Both the position numbers and the translations under genes were made by a program. The notes under the pieces are model-generated. The model was given only the letters and a program-made list of their open reading frames with translations, was not told where the DNA came from and did not search any database. Of a stretch of 32,342 bases of DNA, positions 1-6,539 are shown piece after piece. Position 1 is the first letter of the stretch; the number at the start of each line of letters is the position of its first letter. This DNA is from Candidatus Woesearchaeota archaeon (GTDB lineage Archaea; Nanobdellota; Nanobdellia; Woesearchaeales; UBA525). The DNA is taken from contig JACWAN010000106.1 in the NCBI GenBank assembly GCA_014874255.1, forward strand, positions 1-32,342, in the 5' to 3' direction.

Positions 1-122
1 CTCCCGGGTTCCTCGGAGGCCTCGGAACCATCCCCCGCGTCGCGCTCTACCCCCTTCCTTGCTTGCCTCGCCCTCTGGCCGGTGACGACTCCATTTGCCT
101 AAGAGCCCCTACAGTAGAAACT

Positions 123-158
123 GTTATAAGCAAGGAACGAGATTATCCCTTTTGGTGA
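123..158 (+). promoter_or_regulatory. TATA box and ribosome-binding site of the first gene
   Basis: A TATA-like tgttataag lies at 123-131, and a GGTGA ribosome-binding site at 154-158 precedes the ATG at 168. The spacing predicts a leader of about 15-20 nt. A short inverted repeat (ACAGT/ACTGT) overlaps the TATA box. Confidence 0.6.
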
Positions 159-167
159 GACATCAAC

Positions 168-542
168 ATGGTTAGTCCTATCGCCGACATGATCATCAGG
201 AAAGGCGTCGAGCACGTCGACACGGCGAAGCTCACCCCGGAGCTGCGCCAGTCAGTCCTCGAGGAAGCGGGCATGACGCTCCAGAAGCTCGGCCGCCACC
301 ACGAAGCGGCGCTCGCGTTCACGATTGCGGAGAGCGCGAAGCTCCGCGAGGCGGTCGCGTACTACACGCAGGCCGGCCTCTTCTCCATCGCGGCGCACTA
401 CGCGCAGCATCTCGAGGACGCCGTGGAGCTGGAACGCGTGGCTGCCGAGAACCTTCGGCTCGGGAACCGCGAGGAGGCCCTCAGGCTGTACCGGAAGGCG
501 GGCAACGGCCAGATGGTCCGTTTCGTCGAGGAGAACCTCTAA
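168..542 (+). CDS. small TPR-like alpha-helical repeat protein
   Basis: A 124-residue, almost entirely helical protein with no membrane segment or signal peptide. Residues 40-120 form a series of antiparallel helix pairs with Ala/Gly/Tyr spacing (HEAALAFTIAE, EAVAYYTQAG, EEALRLYRKAG) that resembles TPR or clathrin/COPI-type alpha-solenoid units. Such folds usually act as protein-interaction scaffolds. No catalytic motif is visible. The start is supported by a GGTGA site 10 nt upstream and a TATA box. The next gene has its own promoter at about 628, so this is probably a single-gene transcript. The partner is unknown. The repeat assignment is by eye. Confidence 0.75.
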   Translation: MVSPIADMIIRKGVEHVDTAKLTPELRQSVLEEAGMTLQKLGRHHEAALAFTIAESAKLREAVAYYTQAGLFSIAAHYAQHLEDAVELERVAAENLRLGNREEALRLYRKAGNGQMVRFVEENL

Positions 543-627
543 TGCGCTGGAGAGGGCCTTCTTGCGGGAATGAGCCCTTTCATCGTCCCCCTCTCTTTTC
601 AGGTTCGTTAGAGCACTCTTTCACCAT

Positions 628-637
628 CTTTAAAAAG
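628..637 (+). promoter_or_regulatory. TATA box of the NDH-2 gene
   Basis: ctttaaaaag about 26 bp upstream of the ATG at 659 implies a leaderless transcript. This decides against the longer open frame that begins at 542. Confidence 0.7.
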
Positions 638-658
638 GACCTGCGGTGTTCAGGAGAG

Positions 659-2059
659 ATGGCTGTTGAGGAGAGAAAGACGAATGGACCGGGTCCGGGG
701 GGCGCAGGACCTGCTGCGGATGTTCCCGTCATCGCGGTCGGCGGCGGCGGCTTCGGCGGCAGCTATGCGATCAAGGAACTGCTCCGACGCAAGGGGAAGC
801 GTCGGTTCCGCATCGTCCTCTTCGAGCCGCGCAGCCGCTTCGTCTTCACGCCGCTCCTCCACGAGGTCGCGACTGCCGGCCTGGAGGCCGAGCACGCGAC
901 CGTGCCGTACACCGCGCTCTTCTCCCCTGACGAGGTGGAGCATCGGTCGGAGGCGGTCACCGCAATCGACGCTGCTGAGCAGGCAGTCGTCACCCCGAAC
1001 GGCAAGGTCCATTATGATTATCTCGTCCTCGCCACCGGCGCCACGACGAACTTCTACGGGAACGATTCTGCACGGCAACTCGCGCTTACCCTTAAGGACG
1101 ATGCGGACGCGCACAGGATACGGTTCGCGCTCGAGCAGGCGCTCCTCGACGCGGCACAGCGCCGTTCCCCGGAGGAGCAGCGTTCCCTGCTCTCCGTCGT
1201 CGTGGTGGGCGGCGGCCCCACCGGCGTGGAGCTCGTCGCGGAGATCGCACAGTTCCTCCGTTACCGGATCCGGAAGCAGTACCCGATGATCGTCCGGGAG
1301 GCGCCGCGCGTGACGCTCGTCCAGGCAGCCCCGGAGATCCTGCCCGGCTTCTCAGCACGTTTCCGGAAAGCTGCGCTCAGGGGCCTGGAACGGCTGGGCA
1401 TCGAGGTGAAGGCCGGGCTGACGGTCAGGAACGTGCTGAAGAGCGGCATCGTCTGCGAGGATGCGCAGAAGGAGACGGTCTCGCTCCGCTCTTCCCTGAC
1501 GGTCTGGGCGGCGGGCATCGCGCCGGCCAAGGTGCCGCTCTCGTCCGATACCGGGGGACAGCGGTGTTACGTCACCGCCGCGGACCTCTCCGTCAGCGGC
1601 CTCCCCTGCGCGTTCGCCCTCGGTGACGCCGCGATGTACGACCCAGCGCTCAACCTGCCCCGGACGCCTGCCTTGGCGCAGGCCGCGGTCCAGCAGGCGG
1701 CCGTCGTCGCGGAGAACGTCCTCGCTACGATGGACGGCAAGAAAATGAGGACATTCACGTTCCGTTCCCGGGGGACGCTCGTCTCGCTCGGCCAACGGAA
1801 CGCGGTCGGCGAGCTCTCCACGCCGTTCGGCACGCTCTTCCTCAACGGGTTCTTCGCGTGGTGGCTGTGGCGCACGGTCTATCTCTTCAAGTTCCTCGAC
1901 GCGAAGCAGCAGGCCCGCTCCGCCGCCGCGTGGACTGCGCGGCTCTTCACGAGGAGGAGCGCGGCGGTGCCGGCCGAGACGATGGACATGCAGGAGAATG
2001 ACGAGGGCCGGAACGGGACGAAGAGAACCTCGAAGAGGAAAGGGAAAAAGGTTTCGTGA
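659..2059 (+). CDS. type II NADH dehydrogenase (NDH-2), FAD-dependent
   Basis: A 466-residue pyridine nucleotide-disulfide oxidoreductase fold. The N-terminal FAD-binding segment VIAVGGGGFGG is at about residues 24-34 and the NAD(H)-binding segment VVVVGGGPTGVELVAE at about 180-195. LVLATGATT, VWAAGIAP and FALGDAA are the usual FAD-contact segments. The C-terminal amphipathic stretch (GFFAWWLWRTVYLFKFL) matches the NDH-2 membrane-anchoring helix. Known family role: oxidation of NADH and reduction of quinone at the inner membrane face without proton pumping. The ATG at 659 is preferred because a TATA box lies 26 bp upstream; the frame is open back to 542 but that extension is arginine-rich and not family-like. 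The protein has a basic tail (TKRTSKRKGKKVS). Neither quinone nor physiological donor can be read from sequence. Confidence 0.9.
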   Translation: MAVEERKTNGPGPGGAGPAADVPVIAVGGGGFGGSYAIKELLRRKGKRRFRIVLFEPRSRFVFTPLLHEVATAGLEAEHATVPYTALFSPDEVEHRSEAVTAIDAAEQAVVTPNGKVHYDYLVLATGATTNFYGNDSARQLALTLKDDADAHRIRFALEQALLDAAQRRSPEEQRSLLSVVVVGGGPTGVELVAEIAQFLRYRIRKQYPMIVREAPRVTLVQAAPEILPGFSARFRKAALRGLERLGIEVKAGLTVRNVLKSGIVCEDAQKETVSLRSSLTVWAAGIAPAKVPLSSDTGGQRCYVTAADLSVSGLPCAFALGDAAMYDPALNLPRTPALAQAAVQQAAVVAENVLATMDGKKMRTFTFRSRGTLVSLGQRNAVGELSTPFGTLFLNGFFAWWLWRTVYLFKFLDAKQQARSAAAWTARLFTRRSAAVPAETMDMQENDEGRNGTKRTSKRKGKKVS

Positions 2060-2068
2060 ATCCCGGGC

Positions 2069-2485
2069 TCACTGCTTCGCTTTCTTCTCCTTCTTGCAGA
2101 ACCGCTTGTCCAGCGCGAGCGCACCCGCTCCCGTGAAGAGGAGACTGAACATCGCGGCGAAGCCGAAGAGCGGCGTCATCGCGCCGGGCAGGCCGTTGAG
2201 GCCGATCATCACGATCGAGGCGACGAGCATCACGATCCCGAGGAGGAGCGCGGCGCAGCGCGTCCCGATGCCGAGGATCAGGGCGATGCCGCCGAAGAAT
2301 TCGACGATCCCAACAATCCAGACCGCGATGCCTGCGAGGGGGATGCCCCACTTGATGAACTGCGCCGTGGTGCCGGCGATGTTGCTCAGCTTCATGTAGC
2401 CGGTCATGATGAAGATGATGCCGGCGAGGACCCTGATCGCGAGCGGGCTCCACTCAGAATATTGCTTCAGTCTCTGCAGGTACAT
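2069..2485 (-). CDS. DoxX family membrane protein
   Basis: A 138-residue protein with four predicted membrane helices (about residues 14-32, 47-72, 77-95, 103-125). The first helix carries the family-typical pattern RVLAGIIFIMTGYMKL, which places it in the DoxX/DoxD-like superfamily. Members are small integral membrane proteins, some linked to quinone-coupled oxidation or thiol-oxidative stress; the precise substrate is unknown. It ends with a lysine-rich tail. A TATA box (atatataaag read on minus, 2528-2539) and a GGGGTGG ribosome-binding site (2491-2498) support the start. It converges on the NDH-2 gene with a 9-bp gap, fitting but not proving a respiratory or redox role. Confidence 0.85.
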   Translation of the reverse strand: MYLQRLKQYSEWSPLAIRVLAGIIFIMTGYMKLSNIAGTTAQFIKWGIPLAGIAVWIVGIVEFFGGIALILGIGTRCAALLLGIVMLVASIVMIGLNGLPGAMTPLFGFAAMFSLLFTGAGALALDKRFCKKEKKAKQ

Positions 2486-2527
2486 GGTACCACCCCACGT
2501 TTTTATGGTCGAGGGAAAGGTACGCTT

Positions 2528-2539
2528 CTTTATATATCT
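2528..2539 (-). promoter_or_regulatory. TATA box of the DoxX gene
   Basis: agatatataaag on the minus strand, about 48 bp upstream of the start codon. It leaves a leader containing the GGGGTGG ribosome-binding site at 2491-2498. Confidence 0.6.
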
Positions 2540-2566
2540 CTTGGATATTTCAAGAACGGGCTTGAG

Positions 2567-3004
2567 TCAGAGCGTGAGGCTCATCAGGACGATGGCGTGC
2601 TGCAAGAGCGTCTGGAGGACGCGCTGCTCGCCGGCGGAGAGGCTCTTCGAGCACTCCTTCACCTTGAACGTGCAGTAGCCGTTGCTCCGGTTCACCCATA
2701 TCTGGGTGGTGGTCTTGCCCTCCCGGCCGTCGTAGCTGTGGAAGAACGCGGCCTTCTCCTGCCGAGCCTCGAGGACGAGGAGGATCTCCCCGAGCTCGAC
2801 GTCGTTGAGCTTCGCCTTCTTCCAGACCCAACCCTCCTTGGTGAGCCAGCCCCACTGGAAGTAGCACTCGTCCTGGGAGTTGAGCATCACCTTCAGCACG
2901 GATTCCTTGGTGAAGAAGGCGCGTTCGAGGATGGTGCGCGTCCGGGCCTGTTGCGTGGCTGTCGGCAATGATTCCGCCGCTTGTCTCGTGGTGGCGAGCG
3001 TCAT
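2567..3004 (-). CDS. conserved archaeal protein of unknown function
   Basis: A 145-residue soluble protein. The N-terminal 25 residues are low in order (Thr/Ala/Gln). They are followed by a mixed alpha/beta region with aromatic-rich strands (ECYFQWGWLTKEGWVWKKAKLND), a helix, a strand pair around KTTTQIWVNRSNGYCTFKV and a C-terminal amphipathic helix (SAGEQRVLQTLLQHAIVLM). The pattern of beta strands with exposed W/K/R followed by a helix resembles small single-stranded nucleic acid-binding proteins such as the PC4/whirly type, but this is a guess from shape only. The ATG is supported by a TATA box (gttataaac on minus, 3027-3035) about 25 bp upstream, so the transcript is leaderless. The downstream neighbour in the head-to-tail minus array is DoxX and the upstream one is an OB-fold protein. 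Confidence 0.75.
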   Translation of the reverse strand: MTLATTRQAAESLPTATQQARTRTILERAFFTKESVLKVMLNSQDECYFQWGWLTKEGWVWKKAKLNDVELGEILLVLEARQEKAAFFHSYDGREGKTTTQIWVNRSNGYCTFKVKECSKSLSAGEQRVLQTLLQHAIVLMSLTL

Positions 3005-3026
3005 GCAGAGCAGATGGAGGAAAGAG

Positions 3027-3035
3027 GTTTATAAC
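3027..3035 (-). promoter_or_regulatory. TATA box, leaderless promoter
   Basis: gttataaac on the minus strand, centred about 26 bp before the ATG at 3004. Confidence 0.65.
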
Positions 3036-3060
3036 CCCTGCGGACGGTTGTCCAGTGGGC

Positions 3061-3348
3061 TCAGAGCTTCTCGATCTTGCCGTTCTTGCCCGTGCTGGCC
3101 TGGAGGCTGCTGTTCCACTCCTTGCACCAGCCGTCGGCCAATTTGATCTTCTGGCCTTCCTCGACCGCGTCCACCTCGTCGTTCCAGAGGGTGAGGTCCA
3201 TCTCGCCGCTCGCGTCCTTGATCCTGCACGTGCAGACGCGGCCGAGCTTCCCGTACCGGCTGAACTCGCGGACGTCGCCCTTCTTCGTCACCTGGACGGC
3301 GTCGAGCGTGAGGTTCTGGTTGGCCTGCGCCTCCTTGATCGTACCCAT
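3061..3348 (-). CDS. RPA-like OB-fold single-stranded DNA-binding protein
   Basis: A 95-residue single OB fold of the archaeal RPA/SOSS-B type. The strand pattern is typical: CRIKDASGEMDLTLWND (about residues 42-58, matching the D-x-(S/T)-G-x-hydrophobic-x-hydrophobic-x-W signature), then GQKIKLADGW and a final QASTGKNGKIEKL matching the family's closing strand. Known role: binding single-stranded DNA or RNA in replication and repair. There is no zinc finger and no second OB fold, so it is a minimal version. The start is supported by an ATCACC-type ribosome-binding site (GGTGAT on minus, 3353-3358) and a TATA box at 3391-3399. It is too short to be a full replication protein A subunit. Confidence 0.85.
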   Translation of the reverse strand: MGTIKEAQANQNLTLDAVQVTKKGDVREFSRYGKLGRVCTCRIKDASGEMDLTLWNDEVDAVEEGQKIKLADGWCKEWNSSLQASTGKNGKIEKL

Positions 3349-3390
3349 ACTATCACCCGATTCTTTATTCTGGACGGCAACAGGGAGAGT

Positions 3391-3399
3391 TTTATAAAG
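3391..3399 (-). promoter_or_regulatory. TATA box of the OB-fold gene
   Basis: ctttataaa on the minus strand, about 47 bp upstream of the ATG at 3348, with a GGTGAT ribosome-binding site between. Confidence 0.65.
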
Positions 3400-3499
3400 A
3401 CTCCGCTTACTCTCCGCGTCGTTCCCATATACGTCTCAAAAATATGTCTCAAATAAGTCTCAAGCAGAAAATATATTTTTCACTACTAGATGATAGAAA

Positions 3500-3510
3500 A
3501 TTTTATATAT
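3500..3510 (+). promoter_or_regulatory. TATA box deciding the start at 3531
   Basis: ttttatatatg centred about 26 bp before the ATG at 3531. The surrounding 3430-3530 stretch is AT-rich. The longer open frame from 3444 would include the promoter in the coding region and is rejected. Confidence 0.7.
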
Positions 3511-3530
3511 GCTTCTGTTATTCGAGGAAG

Positions 3531-4067
3531 ATGGCGACAGCATTCCGCGACGATTTCGCATTCGATGAATTGGAACGAAGGCTCCGGACGCTCGACGCAG
3601 ACCTTGCGCGGGCCAAGGAGGACCAGTCAACCGTCCTCTTGGTCGAGCAGAGAGCCGGAAACTGGAAAGGCGGCTTCTCGTTCGAGCCACCCTCCTACAT
3701 CCTCAGGATGGGCATTCTCGGACCGAAGGCGACGACGCAAGTACCTCGATTCAGGAAAGACCGTTCCCTGGCAGACCACTTGTCCATCGACACGCCGAAT
3801 GCGATATACATGACTGGGAACGGTCAGCATTGGCTGCTGCAGAAGGGACCGATCACGATTGAACCGGATACCGTACGGGCATTCTCGAGAGACATAACCC
3901 GTATCGAGGATCCGGAACGCGGCACGAGATTCAGAGTCGGGTTCCTCGTCTATCTCGACTCAGAGCGAATCCTGGATTTCCTGAAAGAGCGCATCACGGG
4001 CTACGACCCCGGCATCATGAGGTCCTACGTCAAGATGGCGACCCAGCTCAGACGGGAAGTGCATTAG
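3531..4067 (+). CDS. hypothetical protein
   Basis: A 178-residue soluble protein not recognised. The N-terminal helix (DELERRLRTLDADLARAKEDQ) is probably a short coiled coil. The middle carries beta-like segments (STVLLVEQRAGNW, YILRMGILG, HWLLQKGPITIEP) and the C-terminus two charged helices. There is no signal peptide, membrane segment or cysteine. Base composition is somewhat less GC-biased than its neighbours, and the upstream 100 bp is clearly AT-rich, so recent acquisition is possible. It ends 3 bp before the convergent DUF2892 gene. Confidence 0.7.
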   Translation: MATAFRDDFAFDELERRLRTLDADLARAKEDQSTVLLVEQRAGNWKGGFSFEPPSYILRMGILGPKATTQVPRFRKDRSLADHLSIDTPNAIYMTGNGQHWLLQKGPITIEPDTVRAFSRDITRIEDPERGTRFRVGFLVYLDSERILDFLKERITGYDPGIMRSYVKMATQLRREVH

Positions 4068-4070
4068 CCC

Positions 4071-4259
4071 TTATCGTCTCTCCGGGCACGTGCTGAGGCC
4101 GAAGAGCGAGTAGAGCCCGCACCAGCCCATGGCTGCCGTCGCGAGGGGGATGAGACCGAGCAAGCCCCACCAGCTGCCGTAGTAGATACCCAGGCCGATG
4201 ATGACGAGGCCGAGCACGACCCTGATGATCCTGTCCGTCGTTCCGATGTTCTTCTTCAT
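4071..4259 (-). CDS. DUF2892 (YgaP-like) small membrane protein
   Basis: A 62-residue protein with two membrane helices (about residues 14-27 and 29-50). The MKKNIGTTDRIIRVVLG start, the central helical hairpin and the GLYSLFGLSTCP ending match the DUF2892/YgaP transmembrane family. Bacterial members are often fused or linked to rhodanese domains; here it stands alone with the conserved late cysteine. The ATG at 4259 is chosen over an upstream GTG because that GTG lies inside the AAGGTGAT ribosome-binding site. The upstream 4270-4357 stretch is AT-rich without a clear TATA box. Confidence 0.88.
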   Translation of the reverse strand: MKKNIGTTDRIIRVVLGLVIIGLGIYYGSWWGLLGLIPLATAAMGWCGLYSLFGLSTCPERR

Positions 4260-4357
4260 GACGATCACCTTTTTTGTTATGAATGATTGGTTCGTTCTTA
4301 TTATTGGGATTATTGGGAAGTATTACTCCTTCTTTTATTTTTTATTATTAGTTATTT

Positions 4358-4825
4358 TCACTTCTTCAGTTCCTTGAGCTTCGTGAGGACCTGTTCGGCG
4401 TGGCCCTGCGCGCTGACCTTCGGCCAATGATGAATGACCTTGCCCTGCGGGTCGAGCAGCACGGTGGAACGGACGATGCCGAGGAAGCTGCGTCCGTAGA
4501 GCAGTCGTTCCTTGAACGCGCCGTACGTCTCCATCATCCGCTTGTCCTTGTCGGTGAGCAGCGGGATAGTGAGCCGGTGCTTCGCCTGGAAGGCGCAGTG
4601 GCTCTTCGCGTCGTCGGACGAGATGCCGTAGACGATTGCGTGCAGCTTCTTGAATTCCGCCTGCTGCGCGGTGAACTCGATGCCCTCGATCGTGCAGCCG
4701 GGCGTGTCGTCCTTCGGATAGAAGTAGAGCACAGTCCATTTGCCTTTGAGGCTGTCGAGCGTGACCTGCTTGCCGTCCTGGTCCGGCAACGCGAACGCCG
4801 GCGCCTTCTTCCCGATTTCGATCAT
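4358..4825 (-). CDS. bcp: Bcp/PrxQ-type peroxiredoxin
   Basis: A 155-residue thioredoxin-fold peroxidase that reduces hydrogen and alkyl peroxides in the cytoplasm using thiols. The peroxidatic Cys44 lies in the family motif DDTPGCT. The usual resolving Cys five residues later is absent (Ile49), but Cys77 in DDAKSHCAF could act as an alternative resolving residue; this is inference. FYPKDD and the C-terminal GKVIHHWPKV stretch are also Bcp-like. A strong GGAGGTGG ribosome-binding site precedes the ATG; the frame is open far upstream but the extension is not protein-like. It lies downstream of the superoxide dismutase on the same strand, separated by structured element A. Confidence 0.92.
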   Translation of the reverse strand: MIEIGKKAPAFALPDQDGKQVTLDSLKGKWTVLYFYPKDDTPGCTIEGIEFTAQQAEFKKLHAIVYGISSDDAKSHCAFQAKHRLTIPLLTDKDKRMMETYGAFKERLLYGRSFLGIVRSTVLLDPQGKVIHHWPKVSAQGHAEQVLTKLKELKK

Positions 4826-4872
4826 GGTTCCACCTCCTTTGTCGATAAGACTCCTGTTCGCATCACCGCTAC

Positions 4873-5055
4873 CTGCATCGCTGCCGCCTTGGCACGATTC
4901 CCGGCGGCAAACATGACCGAGTGTTTCGAGACTCGCGTTCGGAGAACACGAGGATTGGGAACGACGTGGAGCGGCGTGACCGAGGCCATAATCGTGAACC
5001 GCCGACAATCTGCCCGGACCGGAGGGAGGATGACTGGGTCGCGGCAGCGATGCGG
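4873..5055 (+). repeat. structured intergenic element, copy A
   Basis: A 183-bp element closed by inverted arms 4873-4887 and 5041-5055: 13 perfect pairs (GCATCGCTGCCGC/GCGGCAGCGATGC) plus one G-T and one further C-G pair. After the first arm comes CTTGG, then a nested pair GGCGG (4903-4907)/CCGCC (4999-5003) enclosing ATGACC/GGCCAT. The conserved block cCCGGACCGGAGGGAG precedes the second arm. Between ATGACCGAG and CGAGGCC it has an extra variable insertion with its own GTGTT/AACAC stem, which makes it the longest copy. It fills most of the 308-bp gap between the bcp start and the sod end. Orientation is arbitrary but equal to copy B. Confidence 0.8.
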
Positions 5056-5133
5056 ACGTCGTATGAAAAAAATCGGAAAAGTGTTGGGAGGAAAGGGGTT
5101 CGTGCTGGCGCGGAGGGATCCGTCGTATGATGT

Positions 5134-5748
5134 TCACTTCTTCGCGGCCGCGTAGTGCTCCGCGACCTTCTTCCAATCGATGACGTTGAAGAACGCCTCG
5201 ACATAGGCCGCGCGCTTGCTCTGGTACTTGAGGTAGTAGGCGTGCTCCCAGACGTCGATGCACAAGAGGGGGGTCTTGCCCTCGGTGATTGGGCTGTCCT
5301 GGTTCGCCGTGCTCATGATCGCCAGTTTTCCTTTGTCGAGGACGAGCCACGCCCAGCCGCTGCCGAAGCGTCCCATCGCGGCTTTCGTGAACTCCTCCTT
5401 GAACTTGTCGTAGGAGCCGAACGCCTTGTCGAGCGCCGCTTTCAGCTCGCCTTCGGGCCTGGTGCCGGGCTTTCCCATCACCGGCCAGAAGAACGAGTGG
5501 TTCCAGACGCCGCCGCCGTGGTTCCTGACGGCCGTGCGGCTCGCCTTCGGTACCTTGTCGAGGTTCTTGAGGAGCTGCTCCGCGGAGAGCTTGTGCAACG
5601 CGGGCAGCGCTTCCAACGCCTTGTTCAGGTTGTTCGCGTAGGCCTGGTGGTGTTTGTCGTGATGCTCGTGCATCGTCGCCGTGTCGATGTACGGCTCGAG
5701 CGCGTCGTACGCGTACGGCAAATCAGGTATCGTATGCGGGTATGCCAT
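5134..5748 (-). CDS. sod: superoxide dismutase, Fe/Mn family
   Basis: A 204-residue full-length Fe/Mn superoxide dismutase converting superoxide to oxygen and hydrogen peroxide. All four metal ligands are present: His27, His84 (VWNHSFFW), Asp165 and His169 (DVWEHAYY). The residues GGG before the second ligand and NQDSP (149-153) follow the Mn-type pattern rather than the Fe-type, so a manganese or cambialistic enzyme is likely; metal choice cannot be settled from sequence. There is no signal peptide, so it is cytoplasmic. The start is supported by a GAGGTGA ribosome-binding site (5756-5762). The gene sits between two copies of the same structured element (A and B) and among two peroxiredoxins that would remove its peroxide product. 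Confidence 0.95.
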   Translation of the reverse strand: MAYPHTIPDLPYAYDALEPYIDTATMHEHHDKHHQAYANNLNKALEALPALHKLSAEQLLKNLDKVPKASRTAVRNHGGGVWNHSFFWPVMGKPGTRPEGELKAALDKAFGSYDKFKEEFTKAAMGRFGSGWAWLVLDKGKLAIMSTANQDSPITEGKTPLLCIDVWEHAYYLKYQSKRAAYVEAFFNVIDWKKVAEHYAAAKK

Positions 5749-5761
5749 TCGTGTTCACCTC

Positions 5762-5786
5762 AGTATATATTGTTGTAGCGTATATG
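5762..5786 (-). promoter_or_regulatory. AT-rich promoter region of sod with a short tandem repeat
   Basis: On minus, aatatatact (5761-5770) and a second catatac (5780-5786) lie upstream of the sod start. A near-duplicate unit, tgttgtagcgtatat followed by gttgttgtagcg, spans 5771-5797. The first A/T run is close (about 18 bp) to the ATG, so the second may be the functional TATA box. Confidence 0.4.
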
Positions 5787-5794
5787 TTGTTGTA

Positions 5795-5906
5795 GCGAAC
5801 GCCGCCTTGGATCCTGTGCTGGCGGCGAGCATGGCCGGAGGCCATAATCGCGAGCCGCCAACTGAATCTCGGACCGGAGGGAGAACGGTTTCTCCGCGGC
5901 GTTCGC
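5795..5906 (+). repeat. structured intergenic element, copy B
   Basis: A 112-bp element closed by the perfect 11-bp arms GCGAACGCCGC (5795-5805) and GCGGCGTTCGC (5896-5906). Inside are CTTGG, then GGCGGC (5821-5826)/GCCGCC (5854-5859) enclosing ATGGCC-GGA-GGCCAT (5831-5845). The internal loop GAGC opposite AATCGCGA is conserved. Then follow CTCGGACCGGAGGGAG and a terminal hairpin GGAGAA-CGGT-TTCTCC abutting the closing arm. This is the most regular copy and shows the fold best. It lies between the sod promoter and the end of the 2-Cys peroxiredoxin gene. Confidence 0.8.
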
Positions 5907-5926
5907 AGGCATGCTTGAAAATAGTT

Positions 5927-6490
5927 CTATATCTTGCCGACGAGGTCCATGCCGGGCTTGAGCGTTTTGCCGCCCGGCTTCCAGGACGCGGGGCAGACCA
6001 GCCCCTTGTTCTCACGGACGAACTTCGCCGCCTGCAGTTTCCGGAGGATCTCCTCCGTGTTGCGGCCGATCGAATTGTCATGGACGTCCATCGCGATCAG
6101 CTTCCCGTCCGGGTCGATGATGAACGTCCCCCTGAGGGAGACGCCCTCGTCCTCGAGGTACGTGCCGAACGCGCGGCACACCTTCCCGGTCGGGTCGGCA
6201 CCCATGGGGTACGTGATCTTCTTGATCGCCTGCGAGTGGTCGTGCCACGCCTTGTGGACGAACACGGTGTCGGTGCTGACGCTGATGATTTCCGCGCCTT
6301 CCTTCTGGAATGCGGCGTAGTGCTCTGCCGCCTCCTCGAGTTCGGTCGGGCAGACGAAAGTGAAGTCCGCAGGGTAGAAGAGGAGAACGAGCCACTTCCC
6401 TTTGTAGTCTTGCAGCTTCACCTTCCGGGTCTTGTCGTTCTGGAATATCTCGAACCCGAGTTCCGGCGCCTGTTCTCCAATGGCAATCAT
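5927..6490 (-). CDS. AhpC/Prx1-type 2-Cys peroxiredoxin
   Basis: A 187-residue typical 2-Cys peroxiredoxin. The peroxidatic Cys47 is in DFTFVCPTE and the resolving Cys166 in GLVCPASW, the C-terminal position used by AhpC-type enzymes. It reduces hydrogen peroxide and organic hydroperoxides in the cytoplasm, with an unknown thiol reductant; no AhpF or AhpD is nearby. A GAGGTG ribosome-binding site lies just upstream of the ATG, and the 15 bp containing it are tandemly duplicated (6490-6519). It is divergent from the Lrp regulator at 6605, and their shared 114-bp intergenic region holds a candidate operator. Confidence 0.94.
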   Translation of the reverse strand: MIAIGEQAPELGFEIFQNDKTRKVKLQDYKGKWLVLLFYPADFTFVCPTELEEAAEHYAAFQKEGAEIISVSTDTVFVHKAWHDHSQAIKKITYPMGADPTGKVCRAFGTYLEDEGVSLRGTFIIDPDGKLIAMDVHDNSIGRNTEEILRKLQAAKFVRENKGLVCPASWKPGGKTLKPGMDLVGKI

Positions 6491-6519
6491 GGTCGCACCT
6501 CTGCTGGTCGCACCTCTGC
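6490..6519 (-). repeat. 15-bp tandem duplication carrying the ribosome-binding site
   Basis: Two adjacent exact copies of tggtcgcacctctgc (plus-strand reading). On the minus strand each gives GCAGAGGTGCGACCA, so the peroxiredoxin start is preceded by two GAGGTG sites 15 nt apart. Confidence 0.85.
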
Positions 6520-6539
6520 GCGAGGGGTTTTCGTTGAAA

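Noticed and set aside
542-658. N-terminal extension of the NDH-2 gene from the ATG at 542
   Set aside because: It crosses the TATA box at 628-637 and is not similar to NDH-2 N-termini; the ATG at 659 fits a leaderless start.
4826-5350. Long minus-strand open frame upstream of bcp running into sod
   Set aside because: It is a shadow frame through element A and sod; bcp has a strong ribosome-binding site directly before the ATG at 4825.
4873-5906. Elements A-D as known small ribozymes (hammerhead, twister, HDV-like)
   Set aside because: The CTGATGA/GAAA, twister and HDV core sequences are absent; only generic GC-rich stems are shared.
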